DNA from: Pedobacter cryoconitis
Lineage (GTDB): Bacteria; Bacteroidota; Bacteroidia; Sphingobacteriales; Sphingobacteriaceae
Assembly (NCBI RefSeq): GCF_014200605.1
Contig: NZ_JACHCE010000005.1
Coordinates: 415,145 to 479,144, forward strand
Direction of reading: 5' to 3'
Length of the DNA stretch: 64,000 nt
Each line of letters opens with the position of its first letter. Within the stretch, counting starts at the first letter, position 1. This document shows, one piece after another, positions 35,578 through 44,825 of this stretch. The translations under genes and the position numbers were made by a program. The notes under the pieces were generated by a model, which was given only the letters and a program-made list of their open reading frames with translations, made no database searches and was not told the origin of the DNA.

Positions 35578-35973
35578 ATGGCTTTTAAAACCAGATTAAC
35601 TCTAGGATCAAAAGAGTTTGATGTGCTGCAATGCAGTTTTTCATTAAATAGAGATGTAGACGCTAAAGGCCGTCCATCATCAGGTGTGTATGGCGGAACA
35701 ATTCATGTTGAAATCGAATCAACAGAAGATACATCTGTTATTGAATCAATGGTGAACAACCAGTATAAACCTTTGTCTGGAACAATTACTTTCAAAAAAG
35801 GTGAGGAAGATGCAAAGATGAAAGAATTATCATTTGAAGACGGTTATATCATTCAGTACAATGAAGGTATAGCTGTAAATGATAAAACACCGATGACTTT
35901 AAGTTTTGTATTATCTGCACGTAAGCTTAAGCTTGGCAATGCAGAACATACTAACGACTGGCCAAAAGCCTAA
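35578..35973 (+). CDS. tssD: T6SS tube protein TssD/Hcp, type B copy 2
   Basis: 131 residues, 121 identical to type B copy 1. It lies 106 bp after A copy 2, wider than the 35 bp in the first pair, and ends before a strong terminator (35981-36011). All tube-fold residues of the family core appear intact, so none of the four copies looks like a pseudogene. Confidence 0.9.
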   Translation: MAFKTRLTLGSKEFDVLQCSFSLNRDVDAKGRPSSGVYGGTIHVEIESTEDTSVIESMVNNQYKPLSGTITFKKGEEDAKMKELSFEDGYIIQYNEGIAVNDKTPMTLSFVLSARKLKLGNAEHTNDWPKA

Positions 35974-35980
35974 ATCTTGT

Positions 35981-36011
35981 AAGGCCGCAAATCTTCTTGT
36001 TTTGCGGCCTT
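35981..36011 (+). terminator. Terminator after the hcp genes
   Basis: AAGGCCGCAAA and TTTGCGGCCTT form an 11-bp stem with a 9-nt loop, followed by AT-rich sequence with TTTTTT further on. It separates the hcp genes from vgrG. Confidence 0.75.
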
Positions 36012-36122
36012 AATTATAAAATTATTTTTTGGATTAAGGTATCTTATTCTGGCAAAAGATAAGGATTCTCTGGAATCGGGATCAAAAATATAATCAACCT
36101 TAAAACCACAGGTATCCAAGTA

Positions 36123-37958
36123 ATGGAAAAGAAAATTAATCTGGAAATACATATTGATGATAAAGAGATTGTTCATTTTAATTCTCTTAAGATCACCCAG
36201 GCATTTAATCGTCATCACGAATTTGAACTCATCATTAACCAGGATGTCATCGAAGAAACAGGTTCTTTCAAAATAGACCAGTCCAAATCGTGGATTGGTA
36301 AGAGTTTTATTATGAGTATCGATCATGGTAATACAGCTTTTAAAGGGATAGTTTGTGAAGTAAACCTTTCTCAGAGTCATGGCTTAAGAGGTAATCTGAT
36401 CATCAAAGGATATTCTCCGACTATTTTGCTGGAAAGTGGTGGAAACATGCTTTCTTTTAGTGATATGAAACTGGATGATATCGTAAAGAAAGTTACTTCT
36501 GGTGTTGCCGGGAATGATATGGACTTTGCTATCAAACCTTCTTATCAGGAGAACCTAAAATATATAACACAATTTAAAGAGAGTAATTTCAGCTTTATCA
36601 ACAGGCTAAGTTCAGAATACGGAGAGTTCTTTTATTATGATGGCCGTGTACTGCATTTTGGTAAGCCAGCTGAACAGAAGTCTGTTAAACTGGTACATGG
36701 TCAGAATCTGAACGTTATGAATATGGCGGTTCGTATCCTGCCTATGGGCTTCTCTTATTATTCTTATCGTTCTGAAGAAAATAGTACGCTGGATGCACAA
36801 GATCCGGGACATGTAGAAGGCCTGAATGGTTTTTCTCAGCATGCTTTTCAGCAATCTTCTTCTGTTTTTGATAATCATGTAAATAATCCGGTTAAACCAA
36901 GGGTAGAAAATAAAAGTCAGCTGGGTAAACTTGCTGAGAAACATAAGGCCGCAATGGCTTCTAATTTATCGGATATTACTGGTGAAAGTACCAATACGGC
37001 ATTGAATATAGGGAGCATAGCTGATGTTTATGTTTCCCGTAAAAATGATTCGGGGGTATTTAATCAGGATTCTCTGAGTAAGTTTTTGATCACGGAAATT
37101 ACACACCATATTGATGGTTTAAGCAGATATACCAATTCGTTTAAAGGGGTCCCTGCAGATACAGAGGTGCTTACAGTAGAGCGTGTTCAGGTGCCTCAGG
37201 CGGAGTCGCAGGTAGCTATTGTGACAGATAACAATGATCCTTCTCAAACGGGGAGGGTTAAAGTGCAGATGTTATGGCAGCAAAATAATGCAACTACGGA
37301 CTGGATCAGGGTATTGACTCCGGATGGGGGCTCAAGTGAACCGTTTTCTAAAAACAGGGGATATGTATTTATTCCGGAGGTGGGCGACCAGGTGATTGTT
37401 GGTTTCAGATACAATGACCCGGACAGACCTTTTGTAATGGGAAGCCTTTTTCATGGGGCTACCGGAGCTGGTGGTTCTGATGCCAATCATTTAAAAAGGA
37501 TTGCGACCAGAAGCGGCCATTTAGTGGAGTTTAATGACGGGCCTTCGGGGCATGGGATCACAATTACGGATATCAATAAGAATATTATTCATATCGATAC
37601 CGCAGGAAATAATATTACCATTACTGCGCTGGAAAATATGACGCTGAATGCTAAGAATATGCAGATTAATGTGGCCCAGAACCTGGATGTACAGGTGGGT
37701 AAAGACATGTCCACAATGGTTGGAAGTAATATGAGCACTCAGGTAGGTGTGAATAGCCATACGAATGTTGGAGCTGATTATTCACTGAATGCAGCAAATA
37801 TTACAGAAATAGCTTTGGATGCTTATCAAAGTGAGGCTACAAATATTACAAAAACTGCCGCCGCAGAACTTTCTTATAACAGTACTGGCGGGAGTGTGAC
37901 TAAACATGCAGCGAAAACTATCAATAACAATAGTGGAGAAAAAAGTAACCTGTTTTAA
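36123..37958 (+). CDS. vgrG: T6SS spike protein VgrG (TssI)
   Basis: A 611-residue spike protein. The N-terminal gp27-like part (for example FVMGSLFHGATGAGG follows its OB fold) covers about residues 1-340. The gp5 OB-fold runs near 350-450 (AIVTDNNDPSQTGRVKVQML), and a C-terminal beta-helix is built from short repeats (MSTMVGSNMSTQVGVNSHTN). No extra enzymatic domain is fused, so cargo must be attached separately. No PAAR-tip gene was seen in the window. The next gene, a lipase effector, starts 2 bp after its stop. Confidence 0.92.
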   Translation: MEKKINLEIHIDDKEIVHFNSLKITQAFNRHHEFELIINQDVIEETGSFKIDQSKSWIGKSFIMSIDHGNTAFKGIVCEVNLSQSHGLRGNLIIKGYSPTILLESGGNMLSFSDMKLDDIVKKVTSGVAGNDMDFAIKPSYQENLKYITQFKESNFSFINRLSSEYGEFFYYDGRVLHFGKPAEQKSVKLVHGQNLNVMNMAVRILPMGFSYYSYRSEENSTLDAQDPGHVEGLNGFSQHAFQQSSSVFDNHVNNPVKPRVENKSQLGKLAEKHKAAMASNLSDITGESTNTALNIGSIADVYVSRKNDSGVFNQDSLSKFLITEITHHIDGLSRYTNSFKGVPADTEVLTVERVQVPQAESQVAIVTDNNDPSQTGRVKVQMLWQQNNATTDWIRVLTPDGGSSEPFSKNRGYVFIPEVGDQVIVGFRYNDPDRPFVMGSLFHGATGAGGSDANHLKRIATRSGHLVEFNDGPSGHGITITDINKNIIHIDTAGNNITITALENMTLNAKNMQINVAQNLDVQVGKDMSTMVGSNMSTQVGVNSHTNVGADYSLNAANITEIALDAYQSEATNITKTAAAELSYNSTGGSVTKHAAKTINNNSGEKSNLF

Positions 37959-37960
37959 CG

Positions 37961-39526
37961 ATGATTCAAAAAGGTAATATCATTAAGATATCCAATGGAA
38001 CGATCAGGGAATCGGCTTCTCAGGAGTATACTGCCTTTGCTAATAATATCCATACCAATGCGTCGAATAAGATTGTAGAAAATTCTAAAGACGGTATTGT
38101 ATATGGGGAGCCGAAAAAAGGAGTTACGAAAGATGATTTAGTGAATATAACTGTTGGAATGTTTTTTGACGGTACAGGAAATAACAGGAAAAATATCGAT
38201 TATGCATCAGATAGTAAGTCGTCAAATTATTACAAATCTGTAGGTTGGAAGTTTAAGTGGCAGGATAATACCAGTTACAAAAATGATAGAACGAATGTAG
38301 ATAATCTGGAGAAAATGTACAAGCAGGAGACTTTATATTTTTCGCTGTACATTGAAGGGATCGGAACTGAGGATGGTGAATACGATGATCTTACGGATAT
38401 GGGATTTGCTACCGGTGATAAAGGTGTCAGAGGAAAAGTAAGAGTAGGATGTGAGAATCTTGTAAAAACTATACAGGCCAAAACACAGAAAAATATCGGA
38501 ACATTAACGGTTGATGTGTTTGGTTTTAGCAGGGGGGCTGCGGCTGCAAGAAATTTTGTACATGAAATTACAAAAGCTTCTTATACAGCCCGTAGAAATG
38601 GAAATCCAAAGGATTTTAGAATATTTGATGCTGACAGAAAACCTGTAACTAAGAAAGAACTGCCTTCAAGAGGGCACTTTGGTCTTGAAATGGAGAAGGC
38701 AGGGCTCAAAGTAAATTTTGTAAATATCAGATTTGCCGGCCTGTTTGATACCGTTTCTGCCTATGGCCTGGTCCATAGTAATGATGTGACTGAATTAGAC
38801 CTCAATGCAGTTAACAAGGCTTCAAAGATAGTTCATTTAACAGCTGCAGATGAGCATCGCCGGTTATTCGAATTAACCTCAGTGACTAAAGGGACTGAAC
38901 TTTCCTTGCCAGGTGTTCACTCGGATATTGGAGGAAGTTATGTAGATAATGAACTTGAAGAGGTTTCACTGGCTGAAGAAATGCTTTCCTTTATCAACCG
39001 GAAAAAATTGATTGACGCTGAAAAAAGCAGGTTGATCAGCCAGGGTTGGTACAGGTCAGAACAAATGACTAATGATCAGCCTTATAAATTGATAGGTAAT
39101 AGGAGGTTAAGTAATAAATATAGTCTTATCCCATTGCATTTAATGTTTGAAATGGGATTGAGTACCTGTGATTTTGTACAAAAATTAATAAATAATAATA
39201 CCTATAAAATACCTGCAATACCTTTGAAAAATACAAAATGGACTTTGATAGATGTTTATAAGCGTCTGCAGGCTTATGCTGCTAATACCGCGCCGTCTAT
39301 GGTATTTAATGATGCGAATCAGCTGAATTCTATTAAAAGGATGGTTGACAGAGGCTTTTATCCGGCTGATAAATACGCAGCGACAGAAAAGGATGCTAAA
39401 ATGCTTTATGAGTTAAGGAATAAATTTCTTCATTTTTCATCCAGCTGGGATGGTGTCGGCAAGGAGCCGAATATCAATGAAAATGGAGAGAGGGAAAGAG
39501 ACGTTTTTAATAAAAGATCAAGCTGA
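37961..39526 (+). CDS. T6SS effector, DUF2235 alpha/beta-hydrolase (Tle-type phospholipase)
   Basis: A 521-residue protein with no signal peptide, as expected for T6SS cargo. VGMFFDGTGNNRKNID opens the DUF2235 domain. DVFGFSRGAAAARNF near residue 190 carries the nucleophile Ser in a G-F-S-R-G elbow. FAGLFDTVSAYG supplies a likely Asp and LPGVHSDIGGSY (near 317) the catalytic-region His/Asp. This is the layout of Tle1-like phospholipases that attack neighbours' membranes. The gene is 2 bp after vgrG and before two lipoproteins, the usual effector-immunity order. Lipid specificity is unknown. Confidence 0.82.
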   Translation: MIQKGNIIKISNGTIRESASQEYTAFANNIHTNASNKIVENSKDGIVYGEPKKGVTKDDLVNITVGMFFDGTGNNRKNIDYASDSKSSNYYKSVGWKFKWQDNTSYKNDRTNVDNLEKMYKQETLYFSLYIEGIGTEDGEYDDLTDMGFATGDKGVRGKVRVGCENLVKTIQAKTQKNIGTLTVDVFGFSRGAAAARNFVHEITKASYTARRNGNPKDFRIFDADRKPVTKKELPSRGHFGLEMEKAGLKVNFVNIRFAGLFDTVSAYGLVHSNDVTELDLNAVNKASKIVHLTAADEHRRLFELTSVTKGTELSLPGVHSDIGGSYVDNELEEVSLAEEMLSFINRKKLIDAEKSRLISQGWYRSEQMTNDQPYKLIGNRRLSNKYSLIPLHLMFEMGLSTCDFVQKLINNNTYKIPAIPLKNTKWTLIDVYKRLQAYAANTAPSMVFNDANQLNSIKRMVDRGFYPADKYAATEKDAKMLYELRNKFLHFSSSWDGVGKEPNINENGERERDVFNKRSS

Positions 39527-39530
39527 ATAT

Positions 39531-40538
39531 ATGAAGAGAATATGTTTGTTGCTATTATCAATTAGTTCATTTACTATAAGTTCATGTCAGGAAAAGATGA
39601 AGAAATACGATTGGATACCTACAGAGTGTGCTCCTGAAAATTACCCGGTACAAGTTTATAAAGGGAATTTCTATTATGGTGACAAAGGCAGTATTTACAT
39701 CCCTGATGGCAGGGCGGTTGATATTGGCTGGGGAGAAGTAGGTTCTGTTAATATTGCAGGTGATAAATTAAAAGAAGCACCTCATACCCTTGAAATTACC
39801 TGGATTTCTTTCACTGAAAAGAAGAACTATACTGGTAAATTTGAATTGGACACCAGGAAAATTGATTCACTTTTAGCTGCTGGTTATCCCAGTGATATTG
39901 AAGGTGGAAAAGATACTTATAAAATGATAAAAGTTGGCATGGCCCCTGGTGGGGATGTTGTGCTATGGCTAAGCGGGGTTAGAAATAAACAGGTAGAGAT
40001 AGGTCATTATAAAGCTAAAACAATTGCTGATCTGGATTGGAAAAAGGTTTACCCCGATTTGGAAGGTAGTTTTGATCCTTATATCAATGATGTGATCAAA
40101 GATCTTTCTGATACTGTTAAAGATCAGATCAAAAACCACAGTATTCCTTTTAATTACTGGGCTGGATTACGTAAGCGTTATAACTGGAAACCTTCATTTC
40201 AGGGTAATGCCAAAGTAACACGTATTGATCTGGATTATTTTAATAAAGAAAGAGATTTTGTTTTTGGTGAAAATCTGGCTAAGATTACTTTTAAACCATC
40301 TGCCGTGATTGAAGAACTGAGTGTTTACTGGCTTGATGATAAAAACAGAGAGCTGCGGACCGGGGTTAAATTTGATGAAAGTGAAGCTTTTGCAGTTTTC
40401 TCTAAGCTTCAGGAAAATGAGCAGGGTGAACTGGTGATTACTGTGGATAAGGAAAAATCGGACGTAACTGTTAAACTGAAATTAAAGGATAGTGAAGTAC
40501 CATTCAAACAGATAAAGACTCAAAGTTATTATAAGTAA
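39531..40538 (+). CDS. DUF2931 lipoprotein, probable immunity protein
   Basis: I chose ATG 39531 (MKRICLLLLSISSFTISSCQ), which gives a lipoprotein signal with lipobox and 335 residues; the longer frame overlaps the effector gene. The mature part begins YDWIPTECAPENYPVQVYKG and fits the DUF2931 family. It sits 4 bp after the Tle-type effector gene. Lipoprotein immunity proteins that bind and block phospholipase effectors in the periplasm are known for Tle effectors, so the role is inferred from position, lipid anchor and family. Confidence 0.62.
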   Translation: MKRICLLLLSISSFTISSCQEKMKKYDWIPTECAPENYPVQVYKGNFYYGDKGSIYIPDGRAVDIGWGEVGSVNIAGDKLKEAPHTLEITWISFTEKKNYTGKFELDTRKIDSLLAAGYPSDIEGGKDTYKMIKVGMAPGGDVVLWLSGVRNKQVEIGHYKAKTIADLDWKKVYPDLEGSFDPYINDVIKDLSDTVKDQIKNHSIPFNYWAGLRKRYNWKPSFQGNAKVTRIDLDYFNKERDFVFGENLAKITFKPSAVIEELSVYWLDDKNRELRTGVKFDESEAFAVFSKLQENEQGELVITVDKEKSDVTVKLKLKDSEVPFKQIKTQSYYK

Positions 40539-40549
40539 GAAAGATATTT

Positions 40550-41245
40550 ATGAAGAATATTCTTGTTCTGCTGACTGCATCTATTCTAATGAGTTGTAGT
40601 GCTCAAAGTTTAGATCTTTCACAAATAGATTTTAACCGGCCTGCAGGGCAGTATCTTGACAAATTAAATATATCCGCTGTTGAGCAGCAGAAGGGACATT
40701 TTGAGATTCTGAAAAATGGGGATAAAGTGCGTCTTGAACTTAAAGATAATGGTGAAGTCTGCACGATTTATACTTTGAGAGAAGCTGGCGATGCAGCGCA
40801 GATTCGTTTCTCCGGCTTTTCTTTAGAACCGGATGCTGGTGGAAGAATTATCAGTTATAAAGATAAAATAGCTTTTTATAATTGCCATCCGGACAGAACC
40901 AGGACCTTTGAAGTGCTGAGCAAACTCAAGGAAATGTTAGGTAAGCCTGATGAAATAGTCACTGATACACTTTCTTTAAATGATGGTACTGCACAATTAT
41001 TATCAAAAAAACTTCCTGCAACTGATTTTAAGATATTTAAGGATGAGTTCGGTGAATATATCACTTGTCCACGTCATTATATCTGGAAAAAGGGTGATAT
41101 GATCTATCAATACACTTTTATCCGGGGCTCAAAGACAATCGCCAACGATTTAGTGGCCATGAATATCCAGGCTTTTAAAGACCGGATCATTTTTGGTTTT
41201 CATAATCCGGCACAAGATCCTGTGTTAAGTAAATACATTAAATAA
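40550..41245 (+). CDS. Unknown lipoprotein, second candidate immunity protein
   Basis: A 231-residue protein with a short lipoprotein signal (NILVLLTASILMSCSAQ) and no family I recognise. It lies 11 bp downstream of the DUF2931 gene, same strand, so it belongs to the vgrG-effector unit. Content is soluble alpha/beta with no membrane helix after the anchor. A second immunity protein, an accessory to the first, or an unrelated lipoprotein are all possible. It converges on the MscS gene with 8 bp between the stops. Confidence 0.6.
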   Translation: MKNILVLLTASILMSCSAQSLDLSQIDFNRPAGQYLDKLNISAVEQQKGHFEILKNGDKVRLELKDNGEVCTIYTLREAGDAAQIRFSGFSLEPDAGGRIISYKDKIAFYNCHPDRTRTFEVLSKLKEMLGKPDEIVTDTLSLNDGTAQLLSKKLPATDFKIFKDEFGEYITCPRHYIWKKGDMIYQYTFIRGSKTIANDLVAMNIQAFKDRIIFGFHNPAQDPVLSKYIK

Positions 41246-41253
41246 ATAGCTGT

Positions 41254-43053
41254 TTATTTGGTAGCAGGTGGCATTGCAGGCGCACTTCCATCTCTGGTAG
41301 CGCGGTAATGAGGAGACATAATTTCTATGCCTGCAGCGTTAAATTCATTTTGAATGTTCTCAAACATTTTGCTGTATATCGCAGCCTGCTTATTTGCTTC
41401 TTTGGTATAGGCATTGATCTGATAGGATATATAAAAATCATCCAGACTGGTTTGTAATACAAAAGGTTTTGGGTCTTCCAGGATATATTCAGTTTTTAAT
41501 GCAGCTCTGGTTAACATATCGTATATATCCTTGTATGGGATATCATAGCCTAAAGTAAGCGTCTGATGTACAATTAAGCCCTGGCTTTCTTTTTTGGTAT
41601 GGCTTGAATAGTTTATGGTACTACTGGAAAGTACCATAGAATTAGGAACTGTTATATCTTCATTTTTAATGGTCTTGATTCTGGTAACCAGCATCGTTTT
41701 TTCCAGTACATCGCCTGTAACATCTCCGATTTTTACCCTGTCTCCAATCCTGAAAGGGCGCATATAGGTGATAACTAGCCCTGCTACGATATTGGTTATT
41801 GCGCTCGATGAACCCAGAGAAATCAAAATCCCTAAGAATACAGAGACACCCTGAAATGCCGGAGAACCAGACCCCGGTAAATAAGGGAAAATAAGAATGA
41901 GCATAAATGCATAAAGCACAAATTTCAGAATATTAAATGTTGGTATTGCCCAGTCGGCATGGAATCCACGAAGCTGAATCTCACCCAGTTTGATTTCGTA
42001 AAAGAAATACTTGATTCCCCTGATTGCATATTTAAAGATTAAATAAATTACAATTACAGTGAACAGGTTAGGAAGATAATGTGCTACTGCATTCAAAGCA
42101 GCCTTCATCGGGCTTAATATCCAGCCTAGTAATGTACCTGTCCAGGCCTCAGTCTCGGGGAAAATACTGAACAGTAAAGGCAGAGAAAGATAAATAATAA
42201 GGATAATTACTGCAATGCGAATGATATTATTTAATCTGAGCAGGGCCTTCTCAAAATGTTCTGGTGTAAATATTTTAATGTTTTTAATCTTTAAGACGTT
42301 GAGGTAACTTTCTCGTTTAGAAGATAAAAATGAAGCTGTCCTTTTAAAAAGAAAGTTGATGATGGAAATGATAACTGTCAGCAGAACAATAATCAGCAGC
42401 ACAAGTCCTATTCTTTTAAGCCAGTTGACCAGACTGTTTGCCTTCCTTTCGGCATCAATACTTTGTTTGATGGTTTGCAGATATTCTTTAGCTAAAGCCT
42501 CGTTACTTTTGGCAAACCATAAACCATCGAGATTTGCTACTGACATTAAAATATCGTTGTTTTTATAAACCAGGTCATAACTGTCTTCATTTGGACTGAT
42601 AACCAGCGAATCTGCTTTGTAGAAAGGATCTTCATAAAGCTTTTCTACCTTTTTTGAAATCGCATCTGCTCTTTCCATGGCATTAAAAGAACCGGTCCGG
42701 ACGTAGATGTAAAATAAAGTGTCTGTATTGAGAATGACAGGGTATCCCTTTGCATTTTTCTTCAGGACCTGTATTTTTTCCAGCTGATGAATTTTTCTTA
42801 AAGAGTCACTAATGGCAATCTGACGAAGTTTATTTTCCAGTTCTGTGGTTTTTTTACTATTGCCTGCAGCGGACTGGAGTTCATTTTTTAACTGGATCTT
42901 GACTAGTGAATCAATTTTTTGCTGTTGCTGATCTTTTAATAGTAAAGCCTCATTGATATTTTGCTGATCCTTTTTGGCCGTATCCTGAATATTCTGTGCA
43001 TGGGTAGAGAAAGATAAAGCAATAATAAAAAGGAAGAGTTTAATTCTGATCAT
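41254..43053 (-). CDS. MscS-family mechanosensitive channel with periplasmic domain
   Basis: The start at 43053 gives 599 residues with a signal peptide (IRIKLFLFIIALSFSTHAQ), a coiled-coil, Gln/Lys-rich periplasmic part, and then four to five TM segments from about residue 215. The pore helix and MscS beta domain follow: ITNIVAGLVITYMRPFRIGD then RVKIGDVTGDVLEK, with VPNSMVLSSSTINYSSHTKK closing it. It opens under osmotic downshift to release solutes. The longer frame to 43140 overlaps the NRAMP gene and lacks a proper start signal. Confidence 0.85.
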   Translation of the reverse strand: MIRIKLFLFIIALSFSTHAQNIQDTAKKDQQNINEALLLKDQQQQKIDSLVKIQLKNELQSAAGNSKKTTELENKLRQIAISDSLRKIHQLEKIQVLKKNAKGYPVILNTDTLFYIYVRTGSFNAMERADAISKKVEKLYEDPFYKADSLVISPNEDSYDLVYKNNDILMSVANLDGLWFAKSNEALAKEYLQTIKQSIDAERKANSLVNWLKRIGLVLLIIVLLTVIISIINFLFKRTASFLSSKRESYLNVLKIKNIKIFTPEHFEKALLRLNNIIRIAVIILIIYLSLPLLFSIFPETEAWTGTLLGWILSPMKAALNAVAHYLPNLFTVIVIYLIFKYAIRGIKYFFYEIKLGEIQLRGFHADWAIPTFNILKFVLYAFMLILIFPYLPGSGSPAFQGVSVFLGILISLGSSSAITNIVAGLVITYMRPFRIGDRVKIGDVTGDVLEKTMLVTRIKTIKNEDITVPNSMVLSSSTINYSSHTKKESQGLIVHQTLTLGYDIPYKDIYDMLTRAALKTEYILEDPKPFVLQTSLDDFYISYQINAYTKEANKQAAIYSKMFENIQNEFNAAGIEIMSPHYRATRDGSAPAMPPATK

Positions 43054-43082
43054 AAAGTTGGATGTCAATAGGATAAATATAC

Positions 43083-44375
43083 TTAAATAGTGTAAAACAT
43101 TGCAACAGCGGCAGCCCCCATGGCAATGAAGGTTATCCATACCAGGATATTGGAAAGCAAACCGCTTTTATATTCGCCCATTATTTCTTTACTCATTGCA
43201 ATTCTGCCAATGAGAAATAAGAGCGGTACTGCTGCAACGCCATTTAATACAGCTGCATAAACCAATGCTTTAACGGGGTCAATACCTATGAAATTTATGG
43301 CTAAACCAATCAGTGTCGCTACGATGATCACGCCATAAAATCCGTAGGCTTTTCCTAATTTTAGATTTAAACTTGCTTTCCAGCTGAATGCTTCAGATAC
43401 TGCATAAGCTGCTGATCCGGAAAGTACTGGTACCGCTAGTAGTCCTAAACCAATTATACCGATAGAAAAGATAAGCTTGGCCAGAAAACCAGAGTTAGGA
43501 AAGGAATGCACTAATGGTTCCAGCGCTTTGGCTGCATCTGCTGCGGTATTGATATCTCTTACACCGCTTCCATGTAATACTGTTGCGCCCACCAGTAAAA
43601 TACACCAGGTCGTAAATTCAGAGATGAGCATACCCGCTGTATTATCAATACGCATATTTCTGATACGTTTCCAGCTAATCAGTCTGCCGTCTTTGATAGG
43701 ATGCCTGCCGTTTTCTTCTTCTACTTCCTGGGAAGCCTGCCAGAAGAACATATAAGGTGAAATGGTTGTTCCCAAAACACCGGTAATGATAAATACAAAG
43801 GCGAAATTAAGTTCAAAGTGAGGAATTATAGTAGCCCTTAATACGGTTGGCCAGGGCTGATCTACAATAAATACGGTAATTGGATAGGCAAGTAAAGAGA
43901 TTGCAAGCCATTTAAGAATCCTGGAATAGGTTTTATAATTTGTAAATATTTCCAGTAAGAGAATGATAGCGGTAAAAAGCAGGGTTAATACCACAAAATG
44001 TACAGGAATTAATAATTGCGCGGCTGAGGCCATTGCGCCAATATCTGCACCAATATTTATGGTGTTGGCTACCACAACCAGACCTACAACAGCATAAAGT
44101 ACGGGGCGGCTATAGTGTTCTTTTACAACGGCTGCAATTCCTTTCCCTTTAACCATTCCTATTCTTGCACAGGCTTCCTGTACAGCAATCATAAATGGAA
44201 GCATATAAAGTGCAGTCCATAATTGTCCGTAACCAAATTGTGCCCCTGTCTGGGAATAGGTTGCAATTCCTGATGGATCGTCATCAGCGGCACCTGTAGT
44301 TAAACCCGGACCTAGTACTGTTAAAAATTTCCAGAATTTCTTTTTGCGTGGTTTCGGGTTTTGCGAAAGCTCCAT
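43083..44375 (-). CDS. NRAMP-related divalent-metal transporter
   Basis: A 430-residue inner-membrane protein with about eleven TM helices. TM1 has DPSGIATYSQ with the key Asp33, where classical NRAMPs read DPGN. TM6 reads TTISPYMFFWQ (residues 203-213), where classical NRAMPs have M-P-H; the metal-selecting Met is Ser206 and the His is Tyr208. The fold is the same but Mn/Fe selectivity is doubtful: Mg2+ or another hard ion is possible. It is divergent from the DUF6660/CzcA unit. Confidence 0.8.
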   Translation of the reverse strand: MELSQNPKPRKKKFWKFLTVLGPGLTTGAADDDPSGIATYSQTGAQFGYGQLWTALYMLPFMIAVQEACARIGMVKGKGIAAVVKEHYSRPVLYAVVGLVVVANTINIGADIGAMASAAQLLIPVHFVVLTLLFTAIILLLEIFTNYKTYSRILKWLAISLLAYPITVFIVDQPWPTVLRATIIPHFELNFAFVFIITGVLGTTISPYMFFWQASQEVEEENGRHPIKDGRLISWKRIRNMRIDNTAGMLISEFTTWCILLVGATVLHGSGVRDINTAADAAKALEPLVHSFPNSGFLAKLIFSIGIIGLGLLAVPVLSGSAAYAVSEAFSWKASLNLKLGKAYGFYGVIIVATLIGLAINFIGIDPVKALVYAAVLNGVAAVPLLFLIGRIAMSKEIMGEYKSGLLSNILVWITFIAMGAAAVAMFYTI

Positions 44376-44416
44376 ATCTGACCTGAGATTTTATAAATAT
44401 AATATTTATATGGCTT

Positions 44417-44460
44417 ATTCTTCTGTAATCTGTGGTTAATTCTTCTGCAATCTGATTGCA
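44417..44460. promoter_or_regulatory. Direct repeats and palindrome upstream of NRAMP and czc genes
   Basis: ATTCTTCTGnAATCTG occurs at 44417-44432 and 44439-44454, spaced by 22 bp (two helical turns). The second copy overlaps the palindrome TGCAATC-T-GATTGCA (44446-44460). The sites lie between the divergent NRAMP (-) and DUF6660/CzcA (+) genes and could bind a metal-dependent regulator. Confidence 0.4.
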
Positions 44461-44519
44461 TAGTTTTATTAATTTATACAATTAGCTGATTTCTTTATTA
44501 CCTTCGCCTCATCAATTAT

Positions 44520-44825
44520 ATGAGATTATTAGCATTCATAGGGATCATATTAGTACTGGCATTGAATTTAGTTCCATGCGGTGATGCTATATCCACTTTG
44601 AATGGAAGTACTAAAATTGAACAGGCTCATCATTCTGAAAGAAACAATGATAATTGCAGTCCATTTTGTAATTGTGCCTGCTGTTCTACAGCATCTGTAA
44701 TTAAAGACGCATTAGTGATTTCAACTCCATTTGCTGACCACATACCTGTACGTCCTGTACATTTAGCCGGGAAGTTTATTACTGTAGATCTTCCGATCTG
44801 GCAGCCACCACAATTACTTTCTTAA
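44520..44825 (+). CDS. DUF6660 small secreted Cys/His-rich protein
   Basis: A 101-residue protein with a Sec signal (LLAFIGIILVLALNLVPCGDA) and a mature part containing AHHSERN and CSPFCNCACC (five Cys within ten residues). Such clusters bind soft metal ions. It directly precedes the CzcA-type pump, which is the usual position of DUF6660 genes in Bacteroidota, and may act as a periplasmic metal carrier for the pump. A short CATGC/GCATG hairpin follows at 44845-44859. Confidence 0.7.
   Translation: MRLLAFIGIILVLALNLVPCGDAISTLNGSTKIEQAHHSERNNDNCSPFCNCACCSTASVIKDALVISTPFADHIPVRPVHLAGKFITVDLPIWQPPQLLS

Noticed and set aside
39450..39530. Longer N terminus for the DUF2931 lipoprotein
   Set aside because: It overlaps the effector gene and would place the lipoprotein signal in the interior of the protein.
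43054..43140. Longer N terminus for the MscS protein
   Set aside because: The extra 29 residues overlap the NRAMP gene and are Cys/His-rich without a signal; the ATG at 43053 starts a clear signal peptide.
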